From Buddleja alternifolia (Eukaryota; Streptophyta; Magnoliopsida; Lamiales; Scrophulariaceae), in the NCBI GenBank assembly GCA_019426215.1, contig CM033402.1, forward strand, positions 6,201,246 through 6,265,245: a DNA stretch of 64,000 nt. Direction: 5' to 3'. The translations under genes were made by a program, and so were the position numbers. Position 1 is the stretch's first letter. Every line of letters starts with the position of its first letter. Shown one piece after another: positions 23,199 to 34,402 of the stretch. Below the pieces are notes generated by a model. That model was not told the DNA's origin and ran no database searches. It saw only the letters and a program-made list of their open reading frames with translations.

Positions 23199-25602
23199 AT
23201 GGCTTCAAGAGCTGTTGTTGTTCCGGATCAACCAAGAGGTATGTCGCCATTGATTCGCTGTTTAATTTTGATGTAATCTCTGTTACCCTAATTTTTCGTA
23301 TTTGTTTCCCCCCGATTTTGTTTGAGCTTCAATCGTATGACTGTCTTGTGGTTTTGGTGATGATTAATTTGGATATTTGCTTTTTTTTCTCTTTAAATTC
23401 AGTTTTTGACATTTTGGTATAATGTTTAAGATGAATTTGTGCGATTCTCTGGGGATCCGATTCGAATGGCGTATATTTTCAGTAATCTCCTTTTTCACGT
23501 GACCATGATTTTGATGAACATATTTGTTCATTTCTTGGATTTTCTTGTGATTATTATTGACATGGAATTCTTGATTTGTGGGGTTTTAAGGCTTCTGGTA
23601 ATAAAAGATTTATATATATATATTTATATGTAAATATTCTTGTTTTTGGTAATTAGTTGGAGGAGTAAAGCAGAAGAATGTTCAAGCAGAAGGTAGAAAC
23701 CGGCGGGTTCTTAAAGACATCGGAAACTTAGTAACGGGACCCGCTGTCGAAGGAAAGCCTCAAAATCAAATCACTCGCCCAATAACAAGGTTCTCCATCT
23801 CTTTTGAGATTAACAAATAAGTTTGTAGATTAACACCAAATGAGTTCTTAGCTTTGTGCAAAGATATATATTACTCGAGAATTTATCATTTTTCCCCCTG
23901 TTTTTCAGGAGTTTTGGTGCTCAAATATTAGCAAATGCACAAGCAGCAGCTGAGAAAAACCACTGCAAGGTAAATCTTGAGGATTTTGCATCTTTAATCA
24001 GATTATTTTTCCTATTTTTGTTTTTCAGAACTGAATAATATTAATATTACATTTGCAGAAACCACTGTCTGAAAATGTGAATGGTTTAGTGGCAAAAGCT
24101 GGTCCTGCAAAAGCCATAATTAAGAAAGAACCCACGATTAAGCCGAAAAATGATGCAGTGATTGTCATTAATCCGGATGAAGAAATAATCCACAAAAGTG
24201 GAACAAAAGCTAAGGAAAAATCATCGAAGAAGCTCGGAAAATCTCTCACCGGAACCCTTACTGCTCGAAGCAAGGTTCAATTTTTAGATAATAACTTTTC
24301 GCTGAACTTATTTTCATTGAAGCCAATTTTTATTGCAATTTTCTCATTTAATTTGTTTCATCTTTTTCCAGGCTGCTTGTGGGCTTACCAAGAAACCAAA
24401 GGATCCAACGGTAGATATTGATGCTGCAGATGTGGACGATGAATTGGCAGCCGTTGAATATATTGAGGATATCTACAATTTCTACAAGCTGACAGAGGTA
24501 GTTCTCAATTCTCATCCCTTCATTAGCCTTTTTGATTATCTCAGCTTTCTTTAACTAATTATATTATAATTTGATGTTATTCAGGAAGATGACCGAGTTC
24601 ACGATTACATGGATACACAGCCAGATATCAACATCAAAATGAGATCCATTCTTGTGGACTGGTTGATTGAAGTTCACAGAAAATTTGAGCTTATGCCTGA
24701 AAGTCTCTACCTTACAATAAATATAGTGGATAGATTCCTTTCGGTTAAAACCGTTCCGAGGAGGGAACTCCAATTGGTTGGAATTAGCTCGATGCTAATT
24801 GCTTGCAAGTACGAGGAGATATGGGCACCGGAGGTCGATATTTGTTAATTCTTTTGAAGTAAATGTAAATTCAATCACCATTTTGCAATTTTTCACCATT
24901 TTCCTTTTTTTGGTGATGTTTTTATCAGGTTAGTGACTTTATAGCCATATCCGACAATGCTTATGTTCGAGGGCAAGTGCTTCTGATGGAGAAAGCGATT
25001 CTGGGGAAGCTCGAGTGGTATTTAACAGTTCCAACGCCTTATGTATTTCTGGTTCGATACATAAAAGCTTCTATTCCAGCTGATAAGGAGGTATTTTTAC
25101 TTTAGTACTTTTTTTTTTGCATTTTCAGCTGATTTTTTGTGTTTTTTCAAGTTATATTAGCTGACCCTCGAGTTTTTTTATTGTTGTTAGATGGAAAACA
25201 TGACGTTTTTCTTTGCTGAACTTGGTCTGATGAACTACTCAACCATCATAGAGTACAACCCTTCGAAGCTTTCTGCTTCTGCAGTATACGCTGCTCGTTG
25301 CACGCTTAATAGGAGCCCTCTTTGGACTGAAACTCTGAAGCATTACACTGGTTACTCTGAAGATCAGCTGATGTATGTATGCAAATTAAATCACATTTTT
25401 ATCCTGGTTTTGCTTTATCGAAAATTATCCAATTTCTGAATTTCTTTGAATTATCAGGGAATGTGCAAAGCTTTTGGTGAGTTTCCACTCGGGTGTAGCT
25501 GAAAATAAGATGAAAGCAGTTTCAAGAAAATACTCTAATCCAGAGAGAGGCGCCGTAGCTCTGTTTCCTCCAGCAAAAACGCTTCTTCCAGAGTTGAGTT
25601 AG
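23199..25602 (+). CDS. CYCB1: G2/mitotic B1-type cyclin
   Basis: Regulatory partner of cyclin-dependent kinase in mitosis, in nucleus and cytoplasm. Nine exons join in phase: 23199-23238, 23657-23789, 23909-23969, 24059-24274, 24372-24497, 24585-24833, 24929-25090, 25191-25372, 25458-25602. The product is 437 aa, normal for B1. Visible marks: start MASR, a destruction box RRVLKDIGN at 29-37 (Val where Ala is usual), the B-cyclin signature [18 protein letters not shown] from residue 211, [30 protein letters not shown], and a cyclin C-terminal fold ending in the SRKYSN block. The ATG is the first in frame. The frame stays open upstream for 54 codons without an ATG. The MSA-rich promoter fits G2/M expression. 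The exact B1 subtype cannot be told. Confidence 0.92.
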
Positions 25603-26711
25603 AATACGAAACAACGCTTGTCTTATAAGTGGCTTGCAGTTTGAGATCATTTGGCTGTTATGATCTTCTAACATGTGATTTGTAGATGTGAGATATTATT
25701 AAGGATTGATTTGTTCAAGTGAAATTCGTTAAGTATTTAGTAGCAGCTTTTAAGAGCCCTTTTGAGTTGATTTACTCCTAGTAAAATCATTTATGTAAAA
25801 ACAGTATTTGCTGGTTTTGTTTGAGCTGATGTTTTAGTAATATGATTCTGTTTTTTACTACTAGCTTCGGTGGTTTCTGTTTACTTTTCCACTCCACGTT
25901 GATAACATTTTGAAGCGATAGTTTGAAACGAAAGAGAATTTGTTTACACGGTTCCAAATCAAACGGTCACAATCATTATTAACATCAAGGTCCCAACTCG
26001 TATGATTTGGGTCTGGAAACACAACTAATATATTTAAGAATCTTCGTCTGAGAGAGACTTTGTGTTCACACATAGCATTCCTAATCAAACGGTCACAATC
26101 ATGTAACATCACCATAGAGGTACCGACTAGTGCAATCTAGGTCCGACAACACCACTAACGTATTCAAAAATCTTCGTTTGAAACAATGGTATTGTCATCA
26201 TCTTTTCCGGTAAAAAGCCTTCTTAAGCACTTACGGTGGAAAGCTCTTGGATTGCGTGCAATAATCTCGGTCCATTCTTTTCTTCTTCCTCTTTTTTTTT
26301 TTTTTTGGCTAAATGTTCGCAACTCCCCAGATCCTCTGTTACATTTGTGTGCAACATAAATGCATGCACGGATGGTTATGATAAAATGTTTTAATGTTGA
26401 AAAGAAATTGAAATTGCTCACTCCACATCCTAACCACCCTTGTAATCGTCTGTTATGTGTATCTAAAGTAATAAAGAATTCAAAGTGCATCACCTTGTCC
26501 ACACTGTGGAATCATCCAACTCAAAACTTCGGCAACAATATATATAGAGAGAGAGACTTGGAACAAAATGAGTAGCATCTTTCATTATAAGGCAATGCAA
26601 TACACATACTTGTCACGTATTCCTTTGCTTACAGAGATTTTATCCCATGTAAGATGGTCAAGAGAAAAGAGTATCTTCATCATTATTTGAGATTGATTCT
26701 TCTTTATTACA
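25603..26711. other. spacer between cyclin and CNX6, with a diverged tandem repeat
   Basis: Holds the two convergent 3' regions. At about 25957-26110 a ~125-bp unit occurs twice: AATCAAACGGTCACAATCAT recurs near 25964 and 26080, followed by AACATCA and ACTAGT/ACTCGT plus ACAACACCACTAA-like text and AATCTTCGT. No coding region; open frames at 26164-26502 and 26360-26575 overlap on opposite strands and lack signatures. Confidence 0.5.
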
Positions 26712-27287
26712 TCAAGAATCTACTATATCATTCACCTTTACCTTTCCCGCGCAACATCCCCTTTTCTCGTGCCTCTCCTCGACCAAAACTTTCTTCCCAC
26801 AACATACTTTCCCATTCCCCTCCTTCCCGAGCTCTTCCCGTCTCTCCATAAACTCCGAATTCTCTTTCCAAACCTCTCCATTTGTATAAACTTCCTTCTT
26901 CCATATTGGAACCGACGCCTTTACTTCATCAATCATGAATTTACATGCATCCAAGGCGTCCGCCCGATGAATGGCCGAGATCGCTATGAACACACTCGTT
27001 TCCCCAACTGGGACCGGACCTAGGCGGTGGCCCACTGCGATCGAGTTGAGGTCCCATGATGACCTGGCAGAAGAACAAATTGATTTGATGCAACGTATTG
27101 CCATAGGCACATACGCTTCATATCTCAGCTCTAAGACGGTTTTGCCCTCAAAAGTATCTCGGGTAGTTCCGCCAAAAGTGGCTATAGCACCACATTGTGG
27201 TGAATGAACGTAATTGATGTATTTGGTGATGTCTATGGGGATATTCTCATCCAATATCTCGATTAGATTTCTCCCTTCGTCCGCCAT
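26712..27287 (-). CDS. CNX6: molybdopterin synthase catalytic (large) subunit, MoaE/MOCS2B family
   Basis: Transfers sulphur from the small subunit (CNX7/MoaD type) to precursor Z, making molybdopterin for the molybdenum cofactor in the cytosol. Single-exon coding region of 191 aa, with ATG at 27287. Visible marks: GAIATFGGTTRDTFEGKTVLELRYEAY (20-residue limit aside, about residues 33-60), IAVGHRLGPVPVGETSV, the SAIHRADALDAC block and the PIWKKE motif holding the family's catalytic lysine, then GEVWKENSEF. The last ~40 residues form a lysine-rich tail with two Cys-Cys pairs, beyond the bacterial MoaE end. The nearest upstream sequence shows no clear TATA box. Confidence 0.92.
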   Translation of the reverse strand: MADEGRNLIEILDENIPIDITKYINYVHSPQCGAIATFGGTTRDTFEGKTVLELRYEAYVPMAIRCIKSICSSARSSWDLNSIAVGHRLGPVPVGETSVFIAISAIHRADALDACKFMIDEVKASVPIWKKEVYTNGEVWKENSEFMERREELGKEGNGKVCCGKKVLVEERHEKRGCCAGKVKVNDIVDS

Positions 27288-28547
27288 TAGGACAAAATGT
27301 TGAGTAAATAGTCCAGAAATTTACTTGCGGTAAAGGTGATGAATATCAGGGATCGGAATGCAAGAGTAAACAGTTTAGGAGCTTAGGGGCAAGCACCGAG
27401 CTATCTTCTCGAGTGAAACTGCAAAGAGTAAAGGCAAATAATCACTTGGACTCCTGCAAATTGGAGGTGTAATTCATGGATATACCGTGAATCAGAAATT
27501 TAGCGTTTTGTTCTCTCGTTCAAGGCCCAACTCAAAATTTTCTTGTTATACCCTAAAATCAGTATTGGATTACTGTAGTGACACCAGAGTTTGAAATAAC
27601 TAACAGAAAAACAAAAGACCACTGTTTACATCCATGTCTTATGCTATTTACCAAACAACGGTACATTATAACGTATACAGACATTTTGCTAAGTTCAGCA
27701 AGCTTAAAGCAACTCAAGTTCACTTCTTACTGACTCTCTGTCACAGACTATAAACTGGTCTTTCCTAATGGTATTCTGCTTATAATACTCTTCCAAATCT
27801 GGTTATAAATAACCTCAAACATTTTGTTACCTCGAATGCTATATGCGAATGGATTACGAGCAAAACTGAATAGGAAACAACTTCGAATCATCCTTAAATG
27901 CACAACCAGGATATATATCCAGAATGTATTAATTATCCAATCAAGAAGAAGGTAACAACTTAATCATCCTTTTTGAGCTCATCTCTTCTAAATTCACAAC
28001 ATCAAATCAAAATTTCACCCATACAATACAAGCAGTGATTTATTTAGGTTAGGCTTTTCATTTTTCCTTTCTACAGTATTATTTGAGATTAACAAAATTA
28101 TATTATATTATCCACACAGAACAACGAAAGAATAAAAATTAAACCAAATTAACGGCAAATAAAAAATAAAATTCATACTTCCATACACACAAAACACGCA
28201 TAGATAGATATATAGATAGATATATGCGCACAAGATTAATCCTGCTACATTCAGACCAAAATCAAATCCAACTTCACATCTCGGCCGGATTTTATTTCCA
28301 AAAAAAATTCAATTTTTGATCCAAAACCATACAAAATACACGTCTAGAATGAAATTAAAACAAACACATAAAAGCAAAAGCCTCATTGAATTGATTCTGA
28401 CCTTAATTAAGAAGATGAGATATGGCAGCCATTAATTTGAATTGAGAATCTCAGCAAGCAACAAAGTCAGCTACTAATATATTATCAGATTGCTTGTGCG
28501 TTTCTGGGGTGTGTATATATATATATATATATATAGGAAATATTGCA
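27288..28547. other. CNX6 upstream region
   Basis: Promoter and 5' leader region of CNX6. No other gene is supported. It may hide a leader intron, which cannot be decided without transcripts. (GATA)n-like and (TA)n microsatellites lie at 28201-28226 and 28513-28535. Confidence 0.4.
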
Positions 28548-28975
28548 TTTTGGGTCCTATATATTTGGCCTTTTTAAATTTTGGTCCAATTCACTAGGGA
28601 TTCGTACATTATGTCATGTACCTTTGAAAAAATTTCACATTTGGTCCCGATTAAATTTTTCATCCGAAGTTTAATGGTCGATTCCGTTAATTATTTAATC
28701 AATTTTATTGGGGAGAATTCGTACGTGAATATACTCACATACTTATTATATTGAATATCACAATATTTCTATTCAATATCACGTATTATTCACACATAAA
28801 AACTCGCAAAAATGATGGTCAAAATGTCGATTTGACGGAGTTGACTGTTAAATTTTAGATGAAAAATATAGTTGGGATTAAATATTAAAATATTTAAAGT
28901 TATAAGATATAATGTGAAAATACTATAATTAATGGGACCAAAATTGAAAAATACCGAATATAGAAAACTAAACAT
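28548..28975. mobile_element. TIR element (MITE-like)
   Basis: Left block TTTGGGTCCTATATATTTGG plus AATTTTGGTCC and right block GGGACCAAAATTGAAAAATA plus CCGAATATAGAAAAC are inverted copies. GACGGAGTTGACTGTTAAAT near 28838 mirrors TTTAATGGTCGATTCCGTTA at 28668. No coding capacity and no clear target duplication. Confidence 0.55.
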
Positions 28976-29116
28976 ACGATTTTCTCTATATACATATATT
29001 CATTCTTCTATGGATCGGTAAAAATGGGTTGGGCCTTTCGTCATGGGGGGCTTCTGGTGTGTTTGATCTATTTATGGGCGGGCCTATTTCACAGTCTTTT
29101 GGATCTAGACATTTTA

Positions 29117-29704
29117 GGCCCCGATTGGATGGCACGTCGTTTTCCATTTTTAAATTTTTCAGAAATTTTTTTCATTAAAAATACATTTGTTTGATATTTA
29201 CTAAAAATTTCTCAAAGAAATGCTACACGCGATTTCCCTAAAAAAATCTCAAATTTCTTTGAAAAATAGATTTCTCCCAAATTTTTCTCAAAAAGTCAGA
29301 ATTTTTACTATTTATGATTAAACGACTCACATGATAATTAAAAGTACTTTATACGCCAATATCTTAATATAATCATCAAAATAATTACATATCTTTATTT
29401 GAAATGATGTAAGTTACGAAATAAGATCCATGTTGTATATATTTGGATGCCTTAATGGATGAGTTTAATTTAAATATGTCTAAAATAAAAACAAAACTCA
29501 TTCATATCAATTTTCCAAAAAAAAATAATTTTTCTTACAAAAAAGACATCACATTACACTTAATCATTATATTTTTTTCTATATAAAAAAAAACCCATCC
29601 AAACACACTTTCTCCATCATATCACTACTTCCATAAAAATAATTTCTCTTACTTTATCTATAAAAAATGAGAAATGAAAAATAGACGTCTATCCAATCAG
29701 ACCC
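29117..29704. mobile_element. PIF/Harbinger-type MITE, complete
   Basis: Left end GGCCCCGATTGGATGGCACG, right end (inverted) GGGTCTGATTGGATAGACG. TTA is duplicated on both sides (29114-29116 and 29705-29707), the target site of PIF/Harbinger. The arms are AT-rich and inverted. It is the best-preserved of three related copies (5750-5946, 16475-18121). Confidence 0.75.
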
Positions 29705-29837
29705 TTATTTTGCAATTTGTGGATTTTGTTTCTTTATTTTGGCCTGGGACATAATCAATTATTATTAACATAAGATGTTCAGTTAAATTGTTGCATTACT
29801 AATTATAGAGTTGCTGCTAGTATTAAGAATGATAGAG

Positions 29838-30140
29838 TTGTTAGTCTAATGGTATTAGCTTCTATTTTTTCTTTTTTTTTTGGTATACACCAGGGTTTCC
29901 CCCAACCGAACGCCAGAGACTATTTCCCTTCGAGGCGTAGAGATCACCGAAGTGAGTTTTGCCTTTCCCAACAAAGCATTTTCCACATACACCGCCAAGA
30001 ATCGAACCCTAAATAAATACTTAAAGAACTCAACTATCTACCAACTGTGCTGGACCTTGTTAGTATCAGCTCTCACTTTTATGTGGGAGATTCTGGCTTT
30101 AAATTCAGGCATTTTCTCCTTATTTGAAATCTTATAGGGT
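29838..30140 (+). mobile_element. decayed SINE interrupted by another SINE
   Basis: The outer element is a relative of the SINE at 14316. Its left part (GTTAGTCTAATGGTATTAGC, A-box-like) stands at 29839 and its right part (TCACTTTTATGTGGGAGATT, then CTGGCTTTAAATTC) resumes at 30073. The two halves align to one SINE once the inner insertion is removed. Confidence 0.55.
29864..30056 (-). mobile_element. inner SINE, reverse orientation
   Basis: Read on the minus strand it starts GGTCCAGCACAGTTGGTAGA (A box) with GGGTTCGATTCTTGG (B box) some 40 bp on, and ends GGTGTATACCA followed by a poly(A) tail (T-rich at 29864-29880). The flanks GTATTAGCT and GTATCAGCT are an imperfect target duplication. 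Confidence 0.65.
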
Positions 30141-31085
30141 ATGTAGGACCTACAAGAATGATTTGGAAATTCTCTCAACGATTTCTATTTAATTGCATTT
30201 TTTATTTTGTTTTCGCACACCAAAAGTTGCTATTGAACTAACTTTATTTAATATTATTTTAAATAAAATTAACTTTGAAGTATCTTGTAAAATTTAATTG
30301 TCATTTCTCTCTAAATATTTAAAACATAGTGTATCTTTTATCATTTTAAAAGCTTCTGCTTCACTTAGCCTAATCTCCTATTTTATATTTCCGGCAACAG
30401 ACTTGAGTCATACTATTTAACAAACCCCATCTTATATACATCATATACACAATATTATTAGTCTAAAAGATGTATAATTGTGTCAAATAAAAACATCTAA
30501 AGTTTCAATTCGAATTTCTATAATTTACTGTCCCGAAACGTATATCGATACAGATATTTAAGATCTTGATTATAGGATACGCCCACGTTTTTCTTCAAAA
30601 TTATAGATCTCCCCTTGGAATGAGTTTTGGCCTTACAACTAATACCAAAATGACCAGTTTACCCCTAACCCTCGAATTTTTTTCCTTACTTGACTTTGAT
30701 CAATTTTTCGGACGAGCATAGGCCTGTCATGTGCCTGGCATGTGAGGACTTCAAATGTAATGTTTGTACATTGTAGAATGAAATTGTAATATTTTTTGTA
30801 AATTCATAAAATTGACCGTTTCTATGATTTAAATAAATAATTTGATATAATTAAATAATTTAATTCTAATATAATATATTTATTTAAAAATATTAAATTA
30901 TATCAAAAAATCAAAAAAATTGAAAATTGAAGAGTATTTAACCTTATAAATAAAAAATTAATGAAAAAATAACCAATATAGTTATTTAAAAATTATTAAA
31001 ATTACGTATATAATCAAACAAATTTAATCCAAATTTTATCGAATTTTAAAAAAAATTAATAAGAAATTTGCATGTGCAGGGGCAC
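30141..31085. other. gene-free AT-rich spacer
   Basis: No coding or repeat structure recognised. Composition becomes extremely AT-rich from about 30780 to 31070. Confidence 0.45.
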
Positions 31086-31092
31086 TATAAAT
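31086..31092 (+). promoter_or_regulatory. TATA box of the broken F-box gene
   Basis: TATAAAT followed by a leader with ACTCTCTCGTAAACCCTAAAC, a typical plant transcription start region. It precedes the two F-box 5' fragments. Confidence 0.4.
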
Positions 31093-31151
31093 GGTTAGGT
31101 AGGGCTCATTCACTCACAGAAATCCCCAACTCTCTCGTAAACCCTAAACGT

Positions 31152-31596
31152 TTCTCTGATTAATTAACAAACTTGTCGTTGGACATCCCTTTGGAGCCGG
31201 GTCAAAACTATCAAAACCATCCCAACCCGCACCGCGTACAACACTCCTACTTATAATACGAAGAAAGGATATAGGTGATTAGGGTTGCTCATGTTTTTAT
31301 TTATTTATAATTTAAGACGGGGATACCTAAATATCTAGCCCAACAAATCTGAGTTGATAGTCATAATCTTGAGCCATAAAGATTCTATTTAGCTTCATAA
31401 TCATTATTATTAAGCTTAGCTTTTCTTTCTTCTAATTTATGTTTCCGATTAATTAACTAACATGTCGTCGGACAACTTCCCTGTGGAGCTGATATTTGAA
31501 ATTCTGTTATTGTTGCCTATGTTAACTCTTATACGATTAAGGGTCGTCTCGAAACAATGGCGTGCCCTAATTGATAGCTCAACCTCCCAAAAATAA
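31152..31596 (+). pseudogene. truncated F-box gene with duplicated 5' end
   Basis: F-box proteins link substrates to SCF ubiquitin ligases. From ATG 31462 the frame reads MSSDNFPVELIFEILLLLPM, then TLIRLRVVSKQWRALID, a good F-box, and stops at 31596 after 44 codons, right where an unrelated repeat array begins. The start region also exists upstream at 31152-31199: CTGATTAATTAAC and GTCGTTGGACATCCCTTTGG match CCGATTAATTAAC and GTCGTCGGACAACTTCCCTG. In that copy the ATG is replaced by TTG. A reversed SINE piece lies between the copies. So a real F-box gene was duplicated, invaded and truncated. Confidence 0.7.
31315..31410 (-). mobile_element. SINE 3' fragment, reverse orientation
   Basis: The reverse complement matches the 3' half of the SINE at 14316: TTTATGGCTCAAGATTATGA, then CTATCAACTCAGATTTG and TTGGGCTAGATATTTAGG. 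The tRNA-related head is absent. It separates the two F-box 5' copies. Confidence 0.65.
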
Positions 31597-31619
31597 AGAG
31601 TTCGTACATTATGTCATAT

Positions 31620-32040
31620 AGCACAAAAATGGACTCATTTCGATATCCGGGTGAAGGAATACGGCAAGTAAAAAGGAAATTTTAGAGCAAATTTTTTAAG
31701 AAAATAATGATTTTTTTCTTGTTTTCGGCTCATTTTTCTTCCTTTTTCGTGCATTCATGGGTTTCAACTTGAACTCACAAATTGTAGAGTTTCATATAAA
31801 CTTTGTAATTGCACAAGAATGGACTCATTTCGATGCCCGTGTGAAGAAATACGGCAAGTAAAAAAGCAGCATTAGAACATTTTTTTTAAGAAAATAATGA
31901 TTTTTCCTTATTTCTGGCTCAATTTTCTCCCTTTTTTGTGCATTTCTGGGTTTCAACATATAAATTGTAGATTTTCATATAAACTTTGTAATCTCACAAG
32001 AATGGACTCATTTTGATGCCCAGATAAAGGAATACATTAA
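31620..32040 (+). repeat. ~185-bp tandem array, left arm
   Basis: Three copies start at AATGGACTCATTTCGAT (about 31629, 31819, 32002), spaced 190 and 183 bp. Each continues with GGAATACGGCAAGTAAAAA, AAGAAAATAATGATTTTT, GGCTCATTTTTCTTCC, GTGCATT and TTTCATATAAACTTTGTAAT. The same unit occurs inverted at 35190-35500, on the other side of the p32-like gene. Confidence 0.8.
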
Positions 32041-32120
32041 CTAATAGAGATCATGTCTCAAGCGGGCCTATTTTTTCCAAAAAAATAGACGGACGGGACT
32101 AAAAGTGTCACATTTGACTC

Positions 32121-32255
32121 CAATAGGACCAAAAGCGTCAAAACAGATCATACAAGACTAAAAATATTTTGGCCAAATTTCAATAGGACCAAAAGCGTCA
32201 AAACAGATCATACAAGACTAAAAATATTTTGGCCAAATTTCAATAGGACCAAAAG
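32121..32255. repeat. 60-bp tandem repeat, about 2.2 copies
   Basis: The unit starting CAATAGGACCAAAAGCGTCA occurs at 32121 and 32181 without a visible mismatch and partially at 32241. The perfect match means a recent duplication or an assembly artefact. Confidence 0.85.
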
Positions 32256-32534
32256 TGAAATTTTGTAAAGGTGCAAGGAGTGTGAATTCGAGTGCATCCA
32301 TTCTATGTTGGATCGAAATGTATATTTTTTTTTCTATTTTGGTGCTACTCAAAAATGTATATCATATGTTTTTCTTTCATTTTACTTAACTGCAGTTCAT
32401 TGTTTATGGTGATTGTTTATGTTTGAAGGGAACAATCTTTAATATATTCGGGTATATTAATCACAATGATCACTTCTTAACAATAATGCAATGATTTTTG
32501 TCCATCACGAATAATTTTTTTTTGATAGTTAATT

Positions 32535-33070
32535 TGTTAGAAAAATAAGGTCGAACAACTCATACGAATAATTTCGTATAACCTCCAAGTCGCGTAAAAT
32601 TTACGCTCTCTTCAAGACAATATTCGCCCCATACCAAGTACAAACGAGTTATATAGTGAATTTGTCCCAAAATACAATGGAGTTCAGTTACAAGAACTGC
32701 TGTTTGTCTGCGAATTGCACTTTCAAAGACAAACCCGAATACTCAAAAGATTTCATAAGCCCTTACTAATTTAATATCAGTGGCTGGTGGAATAAGAAAC
32801 TAGTAAAGCAAACTTTTTGGTTGGTCTTGAGAATGAACAGAGAACAAACGGTGGGGGTGGAGAAATAATTAATTGTTCCTTACACTTCTTATTTGATTAT
32901 TTATAAAAAACTCATGGCCTTTCACAAAGAGTTGCATCTTTTCAGTTTTGACAATGGCTGGAACGTAACATTTAAATAAAAGTCCACAATTTAAGCAGAA
33001 TTCTTATAAAAAGTCACAACCGTTGGTATAAACTTATCAACAGTAAAATCTATTTTGAAAATTTCCAACA
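32535..33070 (-). mobile_element. copia-type LTR with adjoining polypurine tract
   Basis: Read on the minus strand it begins TGTTGGAAATTTTCAAAATAG, preceded by GGTGGAGGAT (33083-33072), the usual polypurine tract of plant copia elements, and ends TTTTTCTAACA. A TATTTATAAA promoter-like site lies at about 32900. Internal coding sequence is missing, so it is the 3' LTR of a truncated element or a decayed solo LTR. Confidence 0.5.
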
Positions 33071-33327
33071 ATCCTCCACCATTTCCAAAATTGCTAAGAT
33101 TTAATTGAAAATATCTAACATAATTAAATTCAAGTAAACGAATACATTTCAAAATAAACAAGAAATATATAGGCATCATCATAGACTAGTATAGAATTTG
33201 GAGGAAGATCAAATAAATCACTATATAATCTCTTGGAAAAATCTATGCTAGCTATACGGAGTCCAATGGTCTTAATGCTCTCGGTATTAAAAATCTATAC
33301 TAGACCTGATCCAATGGTCCTAGACTT

Positions 33328-34402
33328 TTAGTGTTGTGTCTCGAATTTCCTTATATTCTTGATCAGAACTTGCACTTGATTCCTTTTGTATTTTCTGATC
33401 ATGTACTCCATCAAGAAATCGACAATGCCATCCTCAATCCCTCTGGCTGCAAGATAATCCCTCCAAAACTCCTGCCGATTGTCTGCCCTGCTTATTAAAC
33501 ATCAAGAAAAGAACATTAATAATTACAAACTTAAAATCAACATCATCAGAGTTTGTAATCAAAACAGAAAATTAGGTTCAGTGCTTAAAGAGTGAAACAT
33601 ACTTTCTTCTAACACACATCCAGAGGACCTTGCAAATTTTAACAAAGATACCCCCACTAAAATTTCCGATCAATATTACAATATGACCATTATGAGTGCA
33701 AGCAGCAGTCTCCCAAATTTTTCCGTTTTCGTTGGAGATTTTCACAAATAGATACAACTGTGGTTCCAAAGTTCTAAATTTTCTTCTTTCAGGCCCTTTT
33801 TTCTCATCATCATCATCATCATCACAAATATTTTTAGGTCCATGTACACGGACTTCGATTTTCTCTCCAGCAAGCTCCCTTGTCAGTTTGATTATTCCTT
33901 CACCAGGAAAATCTTCGATTTCGAAAGGAAAATTCGTTTGCGATTGAAGCGCCTTTAGATCTCGACTTACTAGAATGTCGCGCTCGCGCTTGGCCAATTT
34001 GAGTTCAGATTTCAAAATTTTGATATATTCCTCCTGGTTAGCTATGTTCTGGAAATCTGCAGGTGTAGAGAGATATTGGTTCGACCTACGAACAAGCCCG
34101 TGCTCCTCTCGAGTCAGGGCGGCTGTAGAGAAATATTGGTTCGACCTACGGACAAGCCCGTGTTCCTCTCGAGTCAGGGCAGCTGTAGAGAAATATTGGT
34201 TCGACCTACGAACAAGCCCGTGTTCCTCTCGAGTCAGGGCAGCTGTAGAGAAATATTGGTTCGACTTACGAACAAGCCCGTGTTCCTCTCGAGTCAGAGC
34301 GTTGGTACTAGATCCGGTGAGAATCCTTGGAGAGGCCATTGCACGAAGAGCAAAAGGAACAACTGTATGAGAAGTTTTGCGAATCATAAAAGACATAGCC
34401 AT
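33328..34402 (-). CDS. MAM33/p32 (mitochondrial glycoprotein) family protein with repeated N-terminal region
   Basis: Mitochondrial matrix p32-type acidic protein; plant members are linked to mitochondrial gene expression, but the role of this one is unknown. Two exons join in phase: 34402-33603 and 33487-33328 (acceptor AAGCAG|GGCAGAC), 319 aa. Residues 1-30 look like a presequence (MAMSFMIRKTSHTVVPFALR). Residues 35-114 are four 20-residue repeats, ALTREEHGLVRRSNQYFSTA. The p32 fold starts near FPFEIEDFPGEGIIKLTREL, includes a DDDDDDEKK stretch, and ends EFWRDYLAARGIEDGIVDFL, then MEYMIRKYKRNQ. Residues around 245-268 fit the family poorly, so an extra intron there is possible. Family members are usually ~250 aa; the repeats explain the excess. 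Confidence 0.8.
34063..34304 (-). repeat. in-frame 60-bp minisatellite, four copies
   Basis: Four 60-bp units, nearly identical, code for the four 20-residue repeats of the p32-like protein. Differences are few (for example CGTGCTCCTC for CGTGTTCCTC in one unit and AGGGCGG for AGGGCAG). The unit length keeps the frame. Long open frames on the plus strand here are by-products of the repeat. Confidence 0.95.

Noticed and set aside
26164..26502. 112-codon minus-strand frame between cyclin and CNX6
   Set aside because: Contains a poly(K) run from a T tract, overlapped by an opposite frame, no signature.
31620..32040. CRISPR-like or centromeric satellite array
   Set aside because: Only three diverged ~185-bp direct copies without unique spacers in a plant genome; too few for a satellite and unlike a CRISPR.
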